From Pseudoalteromonas shioyasakiensis (lineage in GTDB: Bacteria > Pseudomonadota > Gammaproteobacteria > Enterobacterales > Alteromonadaceae): a stretch of DNA of 64,000 bases. Below the pieces are notes generated by a model. That model did no database searches, was not told the DNA's origin, and worked only from the letters and a program-made list of their open reading frames with translations. Made by a program: the position numbers and the translations under genes. Positions 35,240 to 44,436 of this stretch are shown in pieces. Numbering within the stretch: the stretch's first letter is position 1; every line of letters begins with the position of its first letter. The stretch lies in the NCBI RefSeq assembly GCF_001550135.1, contig NZ_LRUE01000015.1:620001-684000 (forward strand), in the 5' to 3' direction.

Positions 35240-37738
35240 TTAGTCGAAGGACACTGTCACTGGGTTAGAACAAACAGTATCAGATACACAAACTTGATAT
35301 TCATAGCTTGGTAACTCAGCTTTACGCTCTACATCGCGATAGAAACCACGATCAGCTACTGTTTCAAGTAGTTCACCATTACGGTAGATGCTTACTTGAT
35401 CAGCCACAGTTTGCCAGCTTAAATCAACACGCATAGTACCTAAACGTGTTTTGTTAGCACGTTTAACCGATAGCTCAATTTCAACATCAGATACCACAAC
35501 CGTTTGCGTGAACGTATCTGTTTGACCTTCGCTATCTGTCGCAGTTAGCGTCACTTCATAGCTGCCTGCTTGTGCGTAAGTATGCATAGGATCAGCATCT
35601 GTTGATGAAGCACCGTCACCAAAATCCCACGCCCAAGCAACAATATCGTCATTGCTATCTGTGCTGGTATTAGTGAAAGTGACATCTAAACCTGATGTTT
35701 CAAATGCAAAGCCAGCTTGTGGAGGCTGCGAGCTCACTTCACCAATAGCGCTAAACGTCAGTGACCAGCTGTTTAAAGTACCGGTATCAGCAGACAGTAC
35801 ATCTTTGACATTGAGTACCCAATCACCTGTCGCAACTTCGCCATTAAAGTTAGCCAGCGAGTAGCTTTGTACTAGATCATCAGCACCACCGCCAGATTGG
35901 CTGTGAAGTGTTGCAGTTGTTCCTTGCGGCGACGTTAATGTGACGATTAAATCACCAATGTAAGTATGAGTAATATCAATACTTGCATCCGTTGAGAACA
36001 CAGTAAGTTCATCAGCTACAGTAATCACCGAATCAATACCCGTGTCATTGTTATCAGGAATAGACACTGGTGTTTCATTTGAGAAAGTAAAGTCATTTAA
36101 GCCAACAGGGTTAACAAACAGTGACGCACTGCTTTGTTTAGCTAACTCACCTGATGTTGCATCAACAACAAAACTATAACTGCCCCATGCTGTTGCTTCT
36201 TGTGTTGGCACCGTTAGTGTAACTACATCTCCAGGTACAGCTTCTGTTTGCGATAGTGTTGCGCCCGCTAAATCAGCTTGAAGTGCTAGGCTAACGACAC
36301 CATCCCACTGGGCGATTGAACCAATTTCAAAGGTATATGTTGCAGTTTCACCAGCAGTAATTTGCTGTGAACTTGGCGACACTGAGATTTTGAAGCTTGG
36401 AGTTGGATCTGCTTGCTCAAGTGCTTGATTCACATTTAAGCGATTGCCAGACACTGTTTTGCCTTGCAGCGCTTCATTTTGGTCGCCGCTATTCATTAGC
36501 AACTCTTTAAGTTCAAGCGCTGATAAATCAGGGTTGATCGAAAGCACTAATGCAGCTGCACCAGCAACATGCGGTGTTGCCATTGATGTACCAGAATAGC
36601 TAGCGTAACCATTGCCCGGTATCGTTGATAAAATTGCACTACCTGGTGCGCCTAAATCAACACTTGTTAAACCCCATTGTGAAAAGCTCGACATGTTATC
36701 TCTGTTGTCAGTACTGGCAACTGATAATACGCTGTCATGCTCGTAGTTAGACGGATAATGAGGGTTTTGATCGTTATCAACCGCATCGTTACCCGCTGCT
36801 GCTACAAATAGAATATCGGCTTGTTCACTTGCCGTAATAGCATCTGCCAGTGCTTGGCTAAAGCCACCGCCACCCCAGCTGTTATTTAAAACACGTACAT
36901 TTACGCCTTGGTTTTTAAGATCAACCATATAATCGATACACTTAATTGCATCAGAAGTTGAACCTGTACCATCTGCACTTAAGAACTTACAGCCCGCAAT
37001 TGATACCTCATGGTTCACACCAACAACACCGGTGCCATTGTTACCTGACGCACCTATTGTGCCCGATACGTGAGTACCATGGCCTTGGTCATCCATTGGA
37101 TCACCTGAGTCGGTAATCGCATTAATACCGTGCACGTCATCGATGTAACCATTACCGTCATTATCGATACCATCACCCGGAATTTCGCCAGGGTTGATCC
37201 ATGCGTTATCAGCTAAATCTTCGTGGCTGTAATCAACACCGGTATCAATTACACCAACAACAACTTCGCGGCTACCGGTTGAGATTGACCATGCTTCAAC
37301 TGCATCAATGTCAGCATCGGCGACACCACCTGTTTGACCTTCGTTGTGTAAACCCCACAACGAAGAAAAATCAGGATCATTAGGTACACTGGCAATCGAT
37401 ACACGGTAGTCAGGCTCTACATATTCAATAGCAGCATGGTTTTGTAGACGCTTGATAGCTTCTTTGCTGCTCATACCTGCAATTTTAAATTTAGCTAAAC
37501 GGCCAGACAAAATGGCTGAATAGTTATCATCGACACCATCTTTGTTGATATCGCTGATGGTGGCTTTAACTAAGCTACGAGCATGGGCACGCATTGCAGC
37601 AGAGGTGCCTTTTTTATACATAACAAGTACAGAGTCTTCACTTGCACCAACGACGGTTGTTTTTGCTGGTGTGCTGATTTGTGCAGCACCTAAACATGGT
37701 AATAAGGCTAGGCTTAATACAGATAATTTAGTTTTCAT
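35240..37738 (-). CDS. Secreted subtilisin-like protease (S8) with P-domain and PKD domain
   Basis: 832 aa extracellular protease. Signal peptide (about 1-19), an inhibitory propeptide (about 35-115), and an S8 catalytic domain (about 125-430) with Asp165 (VIDTGVD), His223 (GHGTHVSG) and Ser385 (GTSMATPH). After a linker, a proprotein-convertase P-domain (about 550-665: SIPDNN, THTYIGDLIVTLTSPQGT, GTLNSWSLTF) and a PKD domain (about 680-755: AWAWDFGDGASS, HTYAQAGSYEVTLTATD) follow, then a cysteine-containing tail. The propeptide holds DINKDGVDDN (63-72), a calcium-binding-like loop. Probably degrades environmental protein. Confidence 0.92.
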   Translation of the reverse strand: MKTKLSVLSLALLPCLGAAQISTPAKTTVVGASEDSVLVMYKKGTSAAMRAHARSLVKATISDINKDGVDDNYSAILSGRLAKFKIAGMSSKEAIKRLQNHAAIEYVEPDYRVSIASVPNDPDFSSLWGLHNEGQTGGVADADIDAVEAWSISTGSREVVVGVIDTGVDYSHEDLADNAWINPGEIPGDGIDNDGNGYIDDVHGINAITDSGDPMDDQGHGTHVSGTIGASGNNGTGVVGVNHEVSIAGCKFLSADGTGSTSDAIKCIDYMVDLKNQGVNVRVLNNSWGGGGFSQALADAITASEQADILFVAAAGNDAVDNDQNPHYPSNYEHDSVLSVASTDNRDNMSSFSQWGLTSVDLGAPGSAILSTIPGNGYASYSGTSMATPHVAGAAALVLSINPDLSALELKELLMNSGDQNEALQGKTVSGNRLNVNQALEQADPTPSFKISVSPSSQQITAGETATYTFEIGSIAQWDGVVSLALQADLAGATLSQTEAVPGDVVTLTVPTQEATAWGSYSFVVDATSGELAKQSSASLFVNPVGLNDFTFSNETPVSIPDNNDTGIDSVITVADELTVFSTDASIDITHTYIGDLIVTLTSPQGTTATLHSQSGGGADDLVQSYSLANFNGEVATGDWVLNVKDVLSADTGTLNSWSLTFSAIGEVSSQPPQAGFAFETSGLDVTFTNTSTDSNDDIVAWAWDFGDGASSTDADPMHTYAQAGSYEVTLTATDSEGQTDTFTQTVVVSDVEIELSVKRANKTRLGTMRVDLSWQTVADQVSIYRNGELLETVADRGFYRDVERKAELPSYEYQVCVSDTVCSNPVTVSFD

Positions 37739-38297
37739 ATTTACTATCCATAATTTGTTGAACTGATCGAATCACTATGATCCGACCACCAAAGCTCATT
37801 ACTTCTGAATGATGAATATCACGTGGCATAGTTCATAAATGGCAAATTGCAGATAACAGGCAAGAAAAAAAATGATGCTAAGTTTAAATCCATACTTTTT
37901 TGCTGATTGAATCAATAAAAATACGTCCAATTCACACTTTTTTGTGAAAAAAGAACCCTTAATGATCCATTAATATTTCCCCAACTTTTTTACTGCTTTT
38001 AAATCAAAACCCATACTAAAACCTAAACAAACACACATAACTAATTGAAAATAAGTAATTTATAAAAACCACAAAAACTGATGATTTTATATTATTCCAA
38101 ATCTGTCTAAAGTAATTTTCTTGTTATTTGTACGACCTCAGAGTCACAACTAACAAAGTTGCTTCATTCACTTCTGATTGTTAGCTAACAGTTAAATATC
38201 ACATAAATTAACCCGGCAAGGCATGCTGGTACATGGTTCTAAAAGAGAAAATAATAATTTTAGAGCTTTGATTAATAATAATTTAAAGGAAATAATC
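37739..38297. other. Long AT-rich regulatory region between subtilase and curlin genes
   Basis: 559 bp without a convincing gene. It must carry both divergent promoters. A 12-bp perfect palindrome TGTTAGCTAACA is at 38179-38190. TCTAAAA / TTTTAGA (38238-38264) could form a small hairpin in the curlin leader just before the AAAGGA ribosome site. The length fits the large, multiply regulated promoters usual for curli genes. Confidence 0.55.
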
Positions 38298-39812
38298 ATG
38301 AAGTTAAGAAAGTCTCTACTTACCTGTGCAATTACTATTGCGTTAGGTTCAAGCTTTGCAGCAAGTGCAAACAGAGATGATAAAACACAATCTAGCACTG
38401 AGCTTGCAAGCCAAGTTTCAACACTGGGTGTATCAAACTCAATTACCCTAGATCAAGTATCGGTTACCGGTGTTGGTAACGATGCGGTTATTGCTCAACA
38501 AGGTACAGGTCATCGTGCAGAAACTGTCAGTGTAGGTGATGGCAACATGGTTGAAGTAAGTCAAGCACAAACATCTAACTTATCTCTTATCTACAACACA
38601 GGTGACGATAATACTGTTTCGCACAGCCAAAACGGCACCATGAATGGCGCATTGTCTGAAACCGTTGGTGTTGGCAATGCTATTCGCGTTGAGCAAGAAG
38701 GTGCAGGATTCTTTGGTGTTAACAACGAAGCTATCAACGTCATGGTTGGTGATGAAAATAGCGCAACTGTAACGCAAGGTGATGGTGGCCATTGGTTCTA
38801 CAACTTTGATTTACAGGGTAACAGCAACACAATCAGCGCAGAGCAAAGCGGCTTACTAAATGAAGCAACGTTCAATGTAATTAGAGGTGATGACAACAGC
38901 ATCGAAGTAATGCAAGAGGGTGTTTTCAATGCGTTTACCTCTGATGAAGTAATTGGCAACGGCAATGAAATTACTATTGACCAAACAGGTTTCTTCAACA
39001 GCGCTGAGCTTACTTCGCTGCATGGTGATTATAACGAAGTTGAGTTTGAGCAAGATGGTGACTCTAACAGCGCATTAGTTGCAGAAATCACAGGCAATGA
39101 CAACGAGGTTAAGTCTGATCAAGAAGGCAACAGCAACAGCTTTGAGTCAGGCGTGATTGTTGGTGATGGCAATACATTATTGGTCAATCAAAAGCATGAC
39201 AGCAATACCGCTGGCTTAGATGCTATTGGCAACGACAACGAACTCACTGCATTTCAAAATGGTAACGGTAATGATGTGTACTTAGGTGCTATTGGCGATA
39301 GCAATGAGTTTGTTGCTAACCAAATTGGTGACGCAAACAGTGCTCACGTTGCTAACTTCAATGGTAGCGACAACAACGTTGATATTGCTCAAGGCGGCAA
39401 TGAAAACACTGTACTAGTTCAGTCTTCATACCCAGACGACTCACTCTCTTCAAACGATAATGACATTGCAGTTAATCAGCTGGGTGACCTTAACGAAGCG
39501 GCACTAACATTCGCAAGCGTGCTTGATAGCAACAACAACCAAGTTGCTTTCACACAAGTTGGTGAACTCAATGCCATCGACCTGATTATGGAAGGTAGCA
39601 ACAACTCTGTTGATATTAGCCAAACAGGCTCAGAAAACTTTGTTGTAGGTATCGGTGAAAGTGCATTCTTGCTAGGCGGTGAGGGTAACTCACTGGTCGT
39701 TGTACAAGACGGCAACGCAAACCTTGTTGAAGGCTCAATGATTGGCTCTAACAGCACAGTTGTTATCACTCAACTAGGTGATGGCAATACCGCAACTGTA
39801 ACCCAAGAATAA
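38298..39812 (+). CDS. Long curlin (CsgA-type amyloid subunit), about 19 repeats
   Basis: 504 aa secreted amyloid protein. Signal peptide MKLRKSLLTCAITIALGSSF... to about ASA. From about residue 45 to the end there are about 19 repeats of 22-28 residues with the curlin pattern G-x-x-N-x-[hydrophobic]-x-[hydrophobic]-x-Q-x-G-x-x-N (for example GNGNEITIDQTGFFN). Enterobacterial CsgA has five. It is rich in N, G, D, E and Q and very poor in basic residues. ATG at 38298 has AAAGGA upstream; a longer frame from 38223 does not. It is followed by csgE, csgF and csgG, and no csgB is present, so it may nucleate itself. Confidence 0.9.
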   Translation: MKLRKSLLTCAITIALGSSFAASANRDDKTQSSTELASQVSTLGVSNSITLDQVSVTGVGNDAVIAQQGTGHRAETVSVGDGNMVEVSQAQTSNLSLIYNTGDDNTVSHSQNGTMNGALSETVGVGNAIRVEQEGAGFFGVNNEAINVMVGDENSATVTQGDGGHWFYNFDLQGNSNTISAEQSGLLNEATFNVIRGDDNSIEVMQEGVFNAFTSDEVIGNGNEITIDQTGFFNSAELTSLHGDYNEVEFEQDGDSNSALVAEITGNDNEVKSDQEGNSNSFESGVIVGDGNTLLVNQKHDSNTAGLDAIGNDNELTAFQNGNGNDVYLGAIGDSNEFVANQIGDANSAHVANFNGSDNNVDIAQGGNENTVLVQSSYPDDSLSSNDNDIAVNQLGDLNEAALTFASVLDSNNNQVAFTQVGELNAIDLIMEGSNNSVDISQTGSENFVVGIGESAFLLGGEGNSLVVVQDGNANLVEGSMIGSNSTVVITQLGDGNTATVTQE

Positions 39813-39820
39813 TCGCTTAA

Positions 39821-39839
39821 GAGGGAGCCTTGCTCCCTC
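39821..39839 (+). other. Hairpin between curlin gene and csgE
   Basis: GAGGGAGC / GCTCCCTC, 8-bp stem with CTT loop, 9 bp past the curlin stop and 8 bp before the csgE ATG. No T-tract follows. It holds the only GGAG-like sequence near csgE, so it could reduce csgE translation or protect the upstream curlin mRNA end. Confidence 0.7.
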
Positions 39840-39847
39840 ATTCCATT

Positions 39848-40240
39848 ATGAAAATAAAAAACTTACTACGCATATGTTGCATCGTGCTTGCAGCTCAAAG
39901 TACGGCTAGTTATGGCGAAGACCTCGAAATCGATGGCTTAGTACTCGATAGAAGTATTAGCCGATTTGGCCATCAATTTTATTTTGAGTTTGCCAACCTA
40001 TGGCGCGATTTACCTTCAACAGCAGGTTTTAATATCGAAATAAAAGAAACGGTATTACCCCGAGCGGGGACTCGACTTGTCTTAAAAATGAATAACCAAA
40101 TAGTGTACGTCACCTATCTAGGACGTCGCTTAGAGCCATTAGATGAACGTGTAAAACAAGCCATGTATAGCGTGATGGATGCCATGGCACGCAGTCAAAT
40201 GCAGCAATCAACACCCGATATGGCAAAAAATGGATGGTAA
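39848..40240 (+). CDS. csgE: Curli assembly chaperone CsgE
   Basis: 130 aa periplasmic protein with signal peptide (to about SYG). CsgE caps the CsgG channel and delivers curlin. Family-like sequence includes LEIDGLVLDRSISRFGHQFYFEF, NIEIKETVLPRAGTRL and VYVTYLGRR. ATG at 39848 gives the signal peptide; an upstream TTG frame runs through a hairpin. One base separates its stop from csgF. Confidence 0.92.
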   Translation: MKIKNLLRICCIVLAAQSTASYGEDLEIDGLVLDRSISRFGHQFYFEFANLWRDLPSTAGFNIEIKETVLPRAGTRLVLKMNNQIVYVTYLGRRLEPLDERVKQAMYSVMDAMARSQMQQSTPDMAKNGW

Positions 40241-40241
40241 A

Positions 40242-40655
40242 ATGAAATACTTAACAACACTAATAATAATCCTCTGCCCTCTTTCTAGTTGGGCAACCGA
40301 ACTCGTTTATACCCCAATTAACCCAAGCTTTGGTGGCAGCCCATTAAATGCCAGCATGCTACTTAATAAAGCGCAATCACAAAACAAGCACAAAGCGCCG
40401 GTTATCGAACAAACCTACGGGGAAAAATTTCAAGATTCGTTAGAGCGTACCTACTTAAATAGAATGGTACGAGAAATCACAGATATGGCATTTGGTGACG
40501 AAATCGACGACAGCATCTTTAATGGTGACTCGACCTTTATGACGGGTGATTATGAAATTCAAATTATCACCAGTACCAGTGACACAATCACCGTTAGAAT
40601 TACCAACACCTCTGATGGCACAGTGACAGTAATTGAAGTACCGAGGTTTGGATAA
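40242..40655 (+). CDS. csgF: Curli assembly protein CsgF
   Basis: 137 aa. After the signal peptide (SSWA-TEL) the mature N-terminus reads ELVYTPINPSFGGSPLN, the CsgF segment that inserts into the CsgG pore and forms the second constriction. GGATGG is the ribosome site for ATG 40242. CsgF anchors the fibre nucleus at the surface. Stop and csgG start overlap in TAATG. Confidence 0.93.
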   Translation: MKYLTTLIIILCPLSSWATELVYTPINPSFGGSPLNASMLLNKAQSQNKHKAPVIEQTYGEKFQDSLERTYLNRMVREITDMAFGDEIDDSIFNGDSTFMTGDYEIQIITSTSDTITVRITNTSDGTVTVIEVPRFG

Positions 40656-41428
40656 TGAAGACACTCACATTAGCAGCAATGGTATTACTTCTGTCGGGTT
40701 GTTCATCAATGGGCAATTTAATCCCGCCGACCAAACAACTAGCAGACTCTCTTGAGCCAACCGAAACTTTCCAGGCTTTGCAGGCCCTTCCTCAACCAAT
40801 GGGAAGCATTCCTGTGTCAGTGTACTCATTTCGTGACCAAACTGGGCAATACAAACCACAGGCAAATGTAAGCTCATTTTCTACCGCAGTAACACAAGGT
40901 GCTAACTCTATTTTAGTGCAAGCATTGCATGAATCTGATTGGTTTATTCCGGTAGAACGCGAAGGTCTACAAAATATCTTAACTGAGCGTAAAATAATTC
41001 GCGCTGCGCAAGCCGAAAACGATAAGCTACCTGAATTACCACCGCTCACAACAGCAAAAATAATCTTAGAAGGCGGTATTATTAGTTACGACACAAATAT
41101 CAAAACCGGCGGGATTGGTATGGAATACTTCGGGATTGGCGCATCAGAGTTATATCGTGAAGATGCAATCTCAATTTATTTACGCGCTGTCGATGTTCGC
41201 ACAGGCCAAGTTTTGTTATCCGTCGCGACAAGTAAAAAAGTGCTCAGTCAAGAAATGCGCGCAGGCTTCTTTCGCTATGTGAGCTACAAGCGTCTTGCAG
41301 AAGCAGAAGCCGGATTCACCGACAATGAACCTATGAGTATTTGCGTAACACAAGCAATTGAAAAAGCGCTTAGCGACCTTGTATTAAAAGGTATCAACAA
41401 AGGCATTTGGTCTGCAAAAGCGGTCTAA
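40655..41428 (+). CDS. csgG: Curli secretion channel lipoprotein CsgG
   Basis: 257 aa outer-membrane lipoprotein with lipobox LLSGC (Cys16). It forms the nonameric pore exporting curlin. Conserved parts: PVSVYSFRDQTGQYKP, VPVEREGLQNILTERKIIRA-like segment, ILEGGIISYDTNIKTGG and YRAVDVRTGQVL-like region. Its start overlaps csgF by one base, so csgEFG is one translationally coupled unit after the curlin gene. Confidence 0.94.
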   Translation: MKTLTLAAMVLLLSGCSSMGNLIPPTKQLADSLEPTETFQALQALPQPMGSIPVSVYSFRDQTGQYKPQANVSSFSTAVTQGANSILVQALHESDWFIPVEREGLQNILTERKIIRAAQAENDKLPELPPLTTAKIILEGGIISYDTNIKTGGIGMEYFGIGASELYREDAISIYLRAVDVRTGQVLLSVATSKKVLSQEMRAGFFRYVSYKRLAEAEAGFTDNEPMSICVTQAIEKALSDLVLKGINKGIWSAKAV

Positions 41429-41448
41429 TTTAATGAGTATATTAGTGT

Positions 41449-41469
41449 GGCGCTGAACATCACAGCGCC
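41449..41469 (+). terminator. Possible terminator after csgG
   Basis: GGCGCTG / CAGCGCC with a 7-nt loop, 20 bp past the csgG stop. Only AATTTG follows instead of a T-tract, so it may be an mRNA-end hairpin or a weak terminator. Confidence 0.5.
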
Positions 41470-41540
41470 CAATTTGAACTTTCTGCTTAATTATCCATCG
41501 AAATAAATACTTATAGCATTCAGTCAATTAAGTTTTATTT

Positions 41541-41939
41541 ATGAAATGGATTACTTTCTCCAAATGCGCTTATTCTCTTATTGTTTTAGCCGCACTGATT
41601 ACCCTAGTCATCACAATTGATAATTTTGACAGTTCAAAAAGCCTGCCAATTGGCTTTGTTTTATGGGGTATTTCGCCTTATTTATTAATGGCATGGATGG
41701 TTGAACACAGTAAAACAAGAGTGGCACAAATCGCCACGTTTATTGTCACTATTATGTGTGTCTTATTTGGTACTGTGACCATAGGTTCAATCTATTTTTC
41801 TCATGATGCACAATCAGCGCTGGTGTTTCTTTTTGCGCCATTATGGCAATGGCTGGGATTATTAATACTCTGTATTCCACTGTACTTTATGAATAAGCTC
41901 ACATCTAAATCGAACCGAGGCTCGAATAATGGAAGCTAA
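41541..41939 (+). CDS. Hypothetical inner-membrane protein, four TM segments
   Basis: 132 aa with about four transmembrane helices (about 8-27, 36-53, 62-84, 95-114) and a polar, Ser/Asn-rich tail. I recognise no family. It lies between the curli operon and the convergent csgD-like gene, and its last 11 bases overlap a possible 28-codon frame. No link to curli can be shown from sequence. Confidence 0.65.
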   Translation: MKWITFSKCAYSLIVLAALITLVITIDNFDSSKSLPIGFVLWGISPYLLMAWMVEHSKTRVAQIATFIVTIMCVLFGTVTIGSIYFSHDAQSALVFLFAPLWQWLGLLILCIPLYFMNKLTSKSNRGSNNGS

Positions 41940-42015
41940 ACGGAAACACGATTTTGAAGGATACTTGCTCGAAGCTGGATTTTTAAGCATCGAGCAAGTG
42001 CTAAACGAGCTTTAA
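41929..42015 (+). CDS. Possible 28-aa small protein
   Basis: ATG at 41929 with CGAGG 8-12 nt upstream encodes MEAKRKHDFEGYLLEAGFLS followed by IEQVLNEL. The charge pattern and amphipathic helix look protein-like, and LLEAGFLSIEQV resembles the short helical motif of T2SS ATPase N-domains. It overlaps the membrane-protein gene by 11 bp, a coupled arrangement. Too short to be sure. Confidence 0.4.
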   Translation: MEAKRKHDFEGYLLEAGFLSIEQVLNEL

Positions 42016-42055
42016 TAGCAAACACTACCACAGGGATTAAACTGGTTATAGTTTG

Positions 42056-42754
42056 TTACTGTGTATTTTGCAAAGACAAACTCACTGCCATGTAATTTTG
42101 TGCCCAATTAGCCAGCTCCACGCGGTTACGCGATGCCGTTTTCTTGAATGCACTGTACAGGTGGGTTTTAACTGTATGATCGCTGATATTTAAACGCTCT
42201 GCGATATCTCGATTACTCGCACCTTGGGCAAGTAAGTGAATCACTGATTTTTCTCGTTTAGTCAGTAAGCTGAGGTCAATATCCGTATTTACCGAATCGT
42301 TACTAGCATTGAATTGGCTGCGAGACATTGCAGATAGCATATGGTTAAAGGTAGAAGAAATACTTTTACGGCTAAAAAACAGCTCGCCATTGATCACTCT
42401 GACCAGCCCTGCAAAAATATCTTCAGGTGATTGATCTGCAAAAAACACCCCTTTAATACCATTTAAAAGTAAGTTTTTTTCGCAAATTGCATTAGCGTCC
42501 GCATTAAAAATAACCACTAAATGTTGCTTAGCAAGTTGCACTAACTCTGCAGGTAGTAAGTCTTTCCAATGTGCGTCAGTGCTATCAATCAAATAAAGGT
42601 TAAACTCTTCGCGCATAGACTCTTGAGGCAAGCTTGCATCAACTTTCACACGCATAAAAAACGCATCGAGTATTTTAATTAAATATTGATAATTTTGACT
42701 GCGGTTTTGTAACCTTGGCTGTGTTTTTAGAAATACAGAAGTTGGTTGAATCAT
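42056..42754 (-). CDS. csgD: CsgD-like LuxR-family regulator
   Basis: 232 aa. The C-terminal LuxR-type HTH is at about 165-225 (SLLTKREKSVIHLLAQGASNRDIAERLNISDHTVKTHLYSAFKK). The N-terminal half is a receiver-like fold lacking an obvious phospho-Asp, as in CsgD, with GIKGVFFADQSPEDIFAGLVRVINGELFFSR resembling the CsgD linker. It is convergent with the curli operon. ATG at 42754 is favoured by AAGGA upstream; two longer starts are possible. Likely activates the curlin promoter; ortholog status is inferred from context. Confidence 0.82.
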   Translation of the reverse strand: MIQPTSVFLKTQPRLQNRSQNYQYLIKILDAFFMRVKVDASLPQESMREEFNLYLIDSTDAHWKDLLPAELVQLAKQHLVVIFNADANAICEKNLLLNGIKGVFFADQSPEDIFAGLVRVINGELFFSRKSISSTFNHMLSAMSRSQFNASNDSVNTDIDLSLLTKREKSVIHLLAQGASNRDIAERLNISDHTVKTHLYSAFKKTASRNRVELANWAQNYMAVSLSLQNTQ

Positions 42755-42918
42755 CTCATTTCTTCCTTGAAACATTTTATTCACAATACCTAATTTAGAT
42801 ACATGATTCAACCGTTCATAAGCCTTTATTTTGGCAATTTACAACATTGCTAACCCATTTGGATGGCCAGACACCAAAGTTAACAAAATGTAAACCAACA
42901 ATACTCGCATCTCCCCTT

Positions 42919-44427
42919 TTACAGTGAGTCATTAAGTAGTTTGTAAAAACGTGATGTTACACCGTTCGTCCAACCAAATCCTTGCTGTACTGTGTATTCG
43001 CCACCACCTGCACGGCTAACTAATTCGCACACATTGTACTTTTCAAGGAGGCACTTATCCTCTGCAAAACGCATTTCGATCATACTCAGCCAGTTTTTCA
43101 TGATCGCCTGTGCCTCGCTGACAAAGCCATACTCTGTTAAACCTTTTACAGCGAACCATTGTAGCGGCGCCCAACCATTAGGACTATCCCATTGTTGTGA
43201 TGTACTACACAATGTTGTCACTAAACCACCGGGCTTTAAAAACTCATTCATCAGTTTTTGCTTCACTTGTTGAGCTTGTTGTACAGATGCAGCGCCTACA
43301 AACAAAGGAACAGCCATTGCCATCGAATCGACACTACTTTGCTGATTGAGTCTAATGTTGTAATCACGATAAACACCCGCCTCAGAATTCCAACAATAGG
43401 TATTAATTGCATCTAAGCGCAGTGTAGCCAGCTCAGCAATCGACTGGCTCTTTTGTTCTTTACCAAGTAAACGGTAAAAACGAGATAACGTATGCTCTAA
43501 GTTATACAGTAAGCTATTCAAATCAACCGGTATGATATTGGTTGTTTCAATACTTTTTAGGTCACTATGATCGCTTAGCCAACGGCTACTAAAGTCCCAG
43601 CCAGACTCGCATGCAGCGCGAATATGTTGAAAATAACTTTGTTGCTGCTCAGTTGTTAGCCCTTCAGCGTCATGTAAATCTTCTTTTAATGACTCTGGAC
43701 GAGGTGTTGCCGCACTATCCCAATATCGGTTTAAAATAGCCTTATTAGGCACTTTTACAACGCGCCTAATAGCAGGCGTTTCACTGCTAAGGTCGTTACA
43801 GCCTTGCATCCAAAATTGATACTCAGCTTCAAGTGCTTTTACCGCGTTTGCTAGCCAAGTTAAATCTGCTTCTTGTTTATATTTTGCGTCCCATAGCATC
43901 GCTATCATTAACGCCAAAACAGGTGGTTGCGAGCGAGAGCTATAATAAACTCGGTTACCATTTGGAATACAGCCATTACGTTCTTGTAGGTCTATAAAGT
44001 TATTAACCATGGCTTCAATGGTGGCTAGGTCGCCACAATCTTCTAGACCCAAGGCTGTAAAATAACTATCCCAATAATAAATTTCTTGAAAACGACCACC
44101 CGGTACAATGTAGTCAAACTGCAAGGGCATTAGTGAGCTTGCTAAATCTGTATCTGCATTGCGATGCAAGTGTGGCCATAAATCAAGAATATACTGTTTA
44201 ACCGAAGTGGTATCTAATTTCGCAGTCGGAATAGTCTGATCAGCAAACAAAAAGTTCGACATAACAAATTCGCGCAGCTCATCACCTTTTAAAGGGCCTA
44301 CAAGTTGATACAACTCACAAGCACTTTGCCAAGATAAATTTGGCACTGCATCGGCAAACATTTTTGAATCAGCAAACACTTCTGCTAGCTGTACGTCTTT
44401 AAATAATTGGCTATTAACGAAGTTCAT
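42919..44427 (-). CDS. treF: Trehalase (GH37), cytoplasmic
   Basis: 502 aa enzyme that cleaves trehalose into two glucose. Both GH37 signatures are present: PGGRFQEIYYWDSYF (about 109-123) and QWDSPNGWAPLQW (about 409-421). The catalytic acid Asp is expected in SGWDFSSRW (about 280-288). There is no signal peptide, so it works in the cytoplasm, like TreF. AAGGGA precedes the ATG. It follows the MFS gene by 9 bp in one operon under a LacI-type operator. Confidence 0.93.
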   Translation of the reverse strand: MNFVNSQLFKDVQLAEVFADSKMFADAVPNLSWQSACELYQLVGPLKGDELREFVMSNFLFADQTIPTAKLDTTSVKQYILDLWPHLHRNADTDLASSLMPLQFDYIVPGGRFQEIYYWDSYFTALGLEDCGDLATIEAMVNNFIDLQERNGCIPNGNRVYYSSRSQPPVLALMIAMLWDAKYKQEADLTWLANAVKALEAEYQFWMQGCNDLSSETPAIRRVVKVPNKAILNRYWDSAATPRPESLKEDLHDAEGLTTEQQQSYFQHIRAACESGWDFSSRWLSDHSDLKSIETTNIIPVDLNSLLYNLEHTLSRFYRLLGKEQKSQSIAELATLRLDAINTYCWNSEAGVYRDYNIRLNQQSSVDSMAMAVPLFVGAASVQQAQQVKQKLMNEFLKPGGLVTTLCSTSQQWDSPNGWAPLQWFAVKGLTEYGFVSEAQAIMKNWLSMIEMRFAEDKCLLEKYNVCELVSRAGGGEYTVQQGFGWTNGVTSRFYKLLNDSL

Positions 44428-44436
44428 GACAATCCC

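Noticed and set aside
38241..38253. AAAAGAGAAAATA as an E. coli-type CsgD site
   Set aside because: It resembles a reported CsgD motif but lies in the probable leader, close to the start codon, and the binding specificity of this distant regulator is unknown. AT-rich sequence gives such matches by chance.
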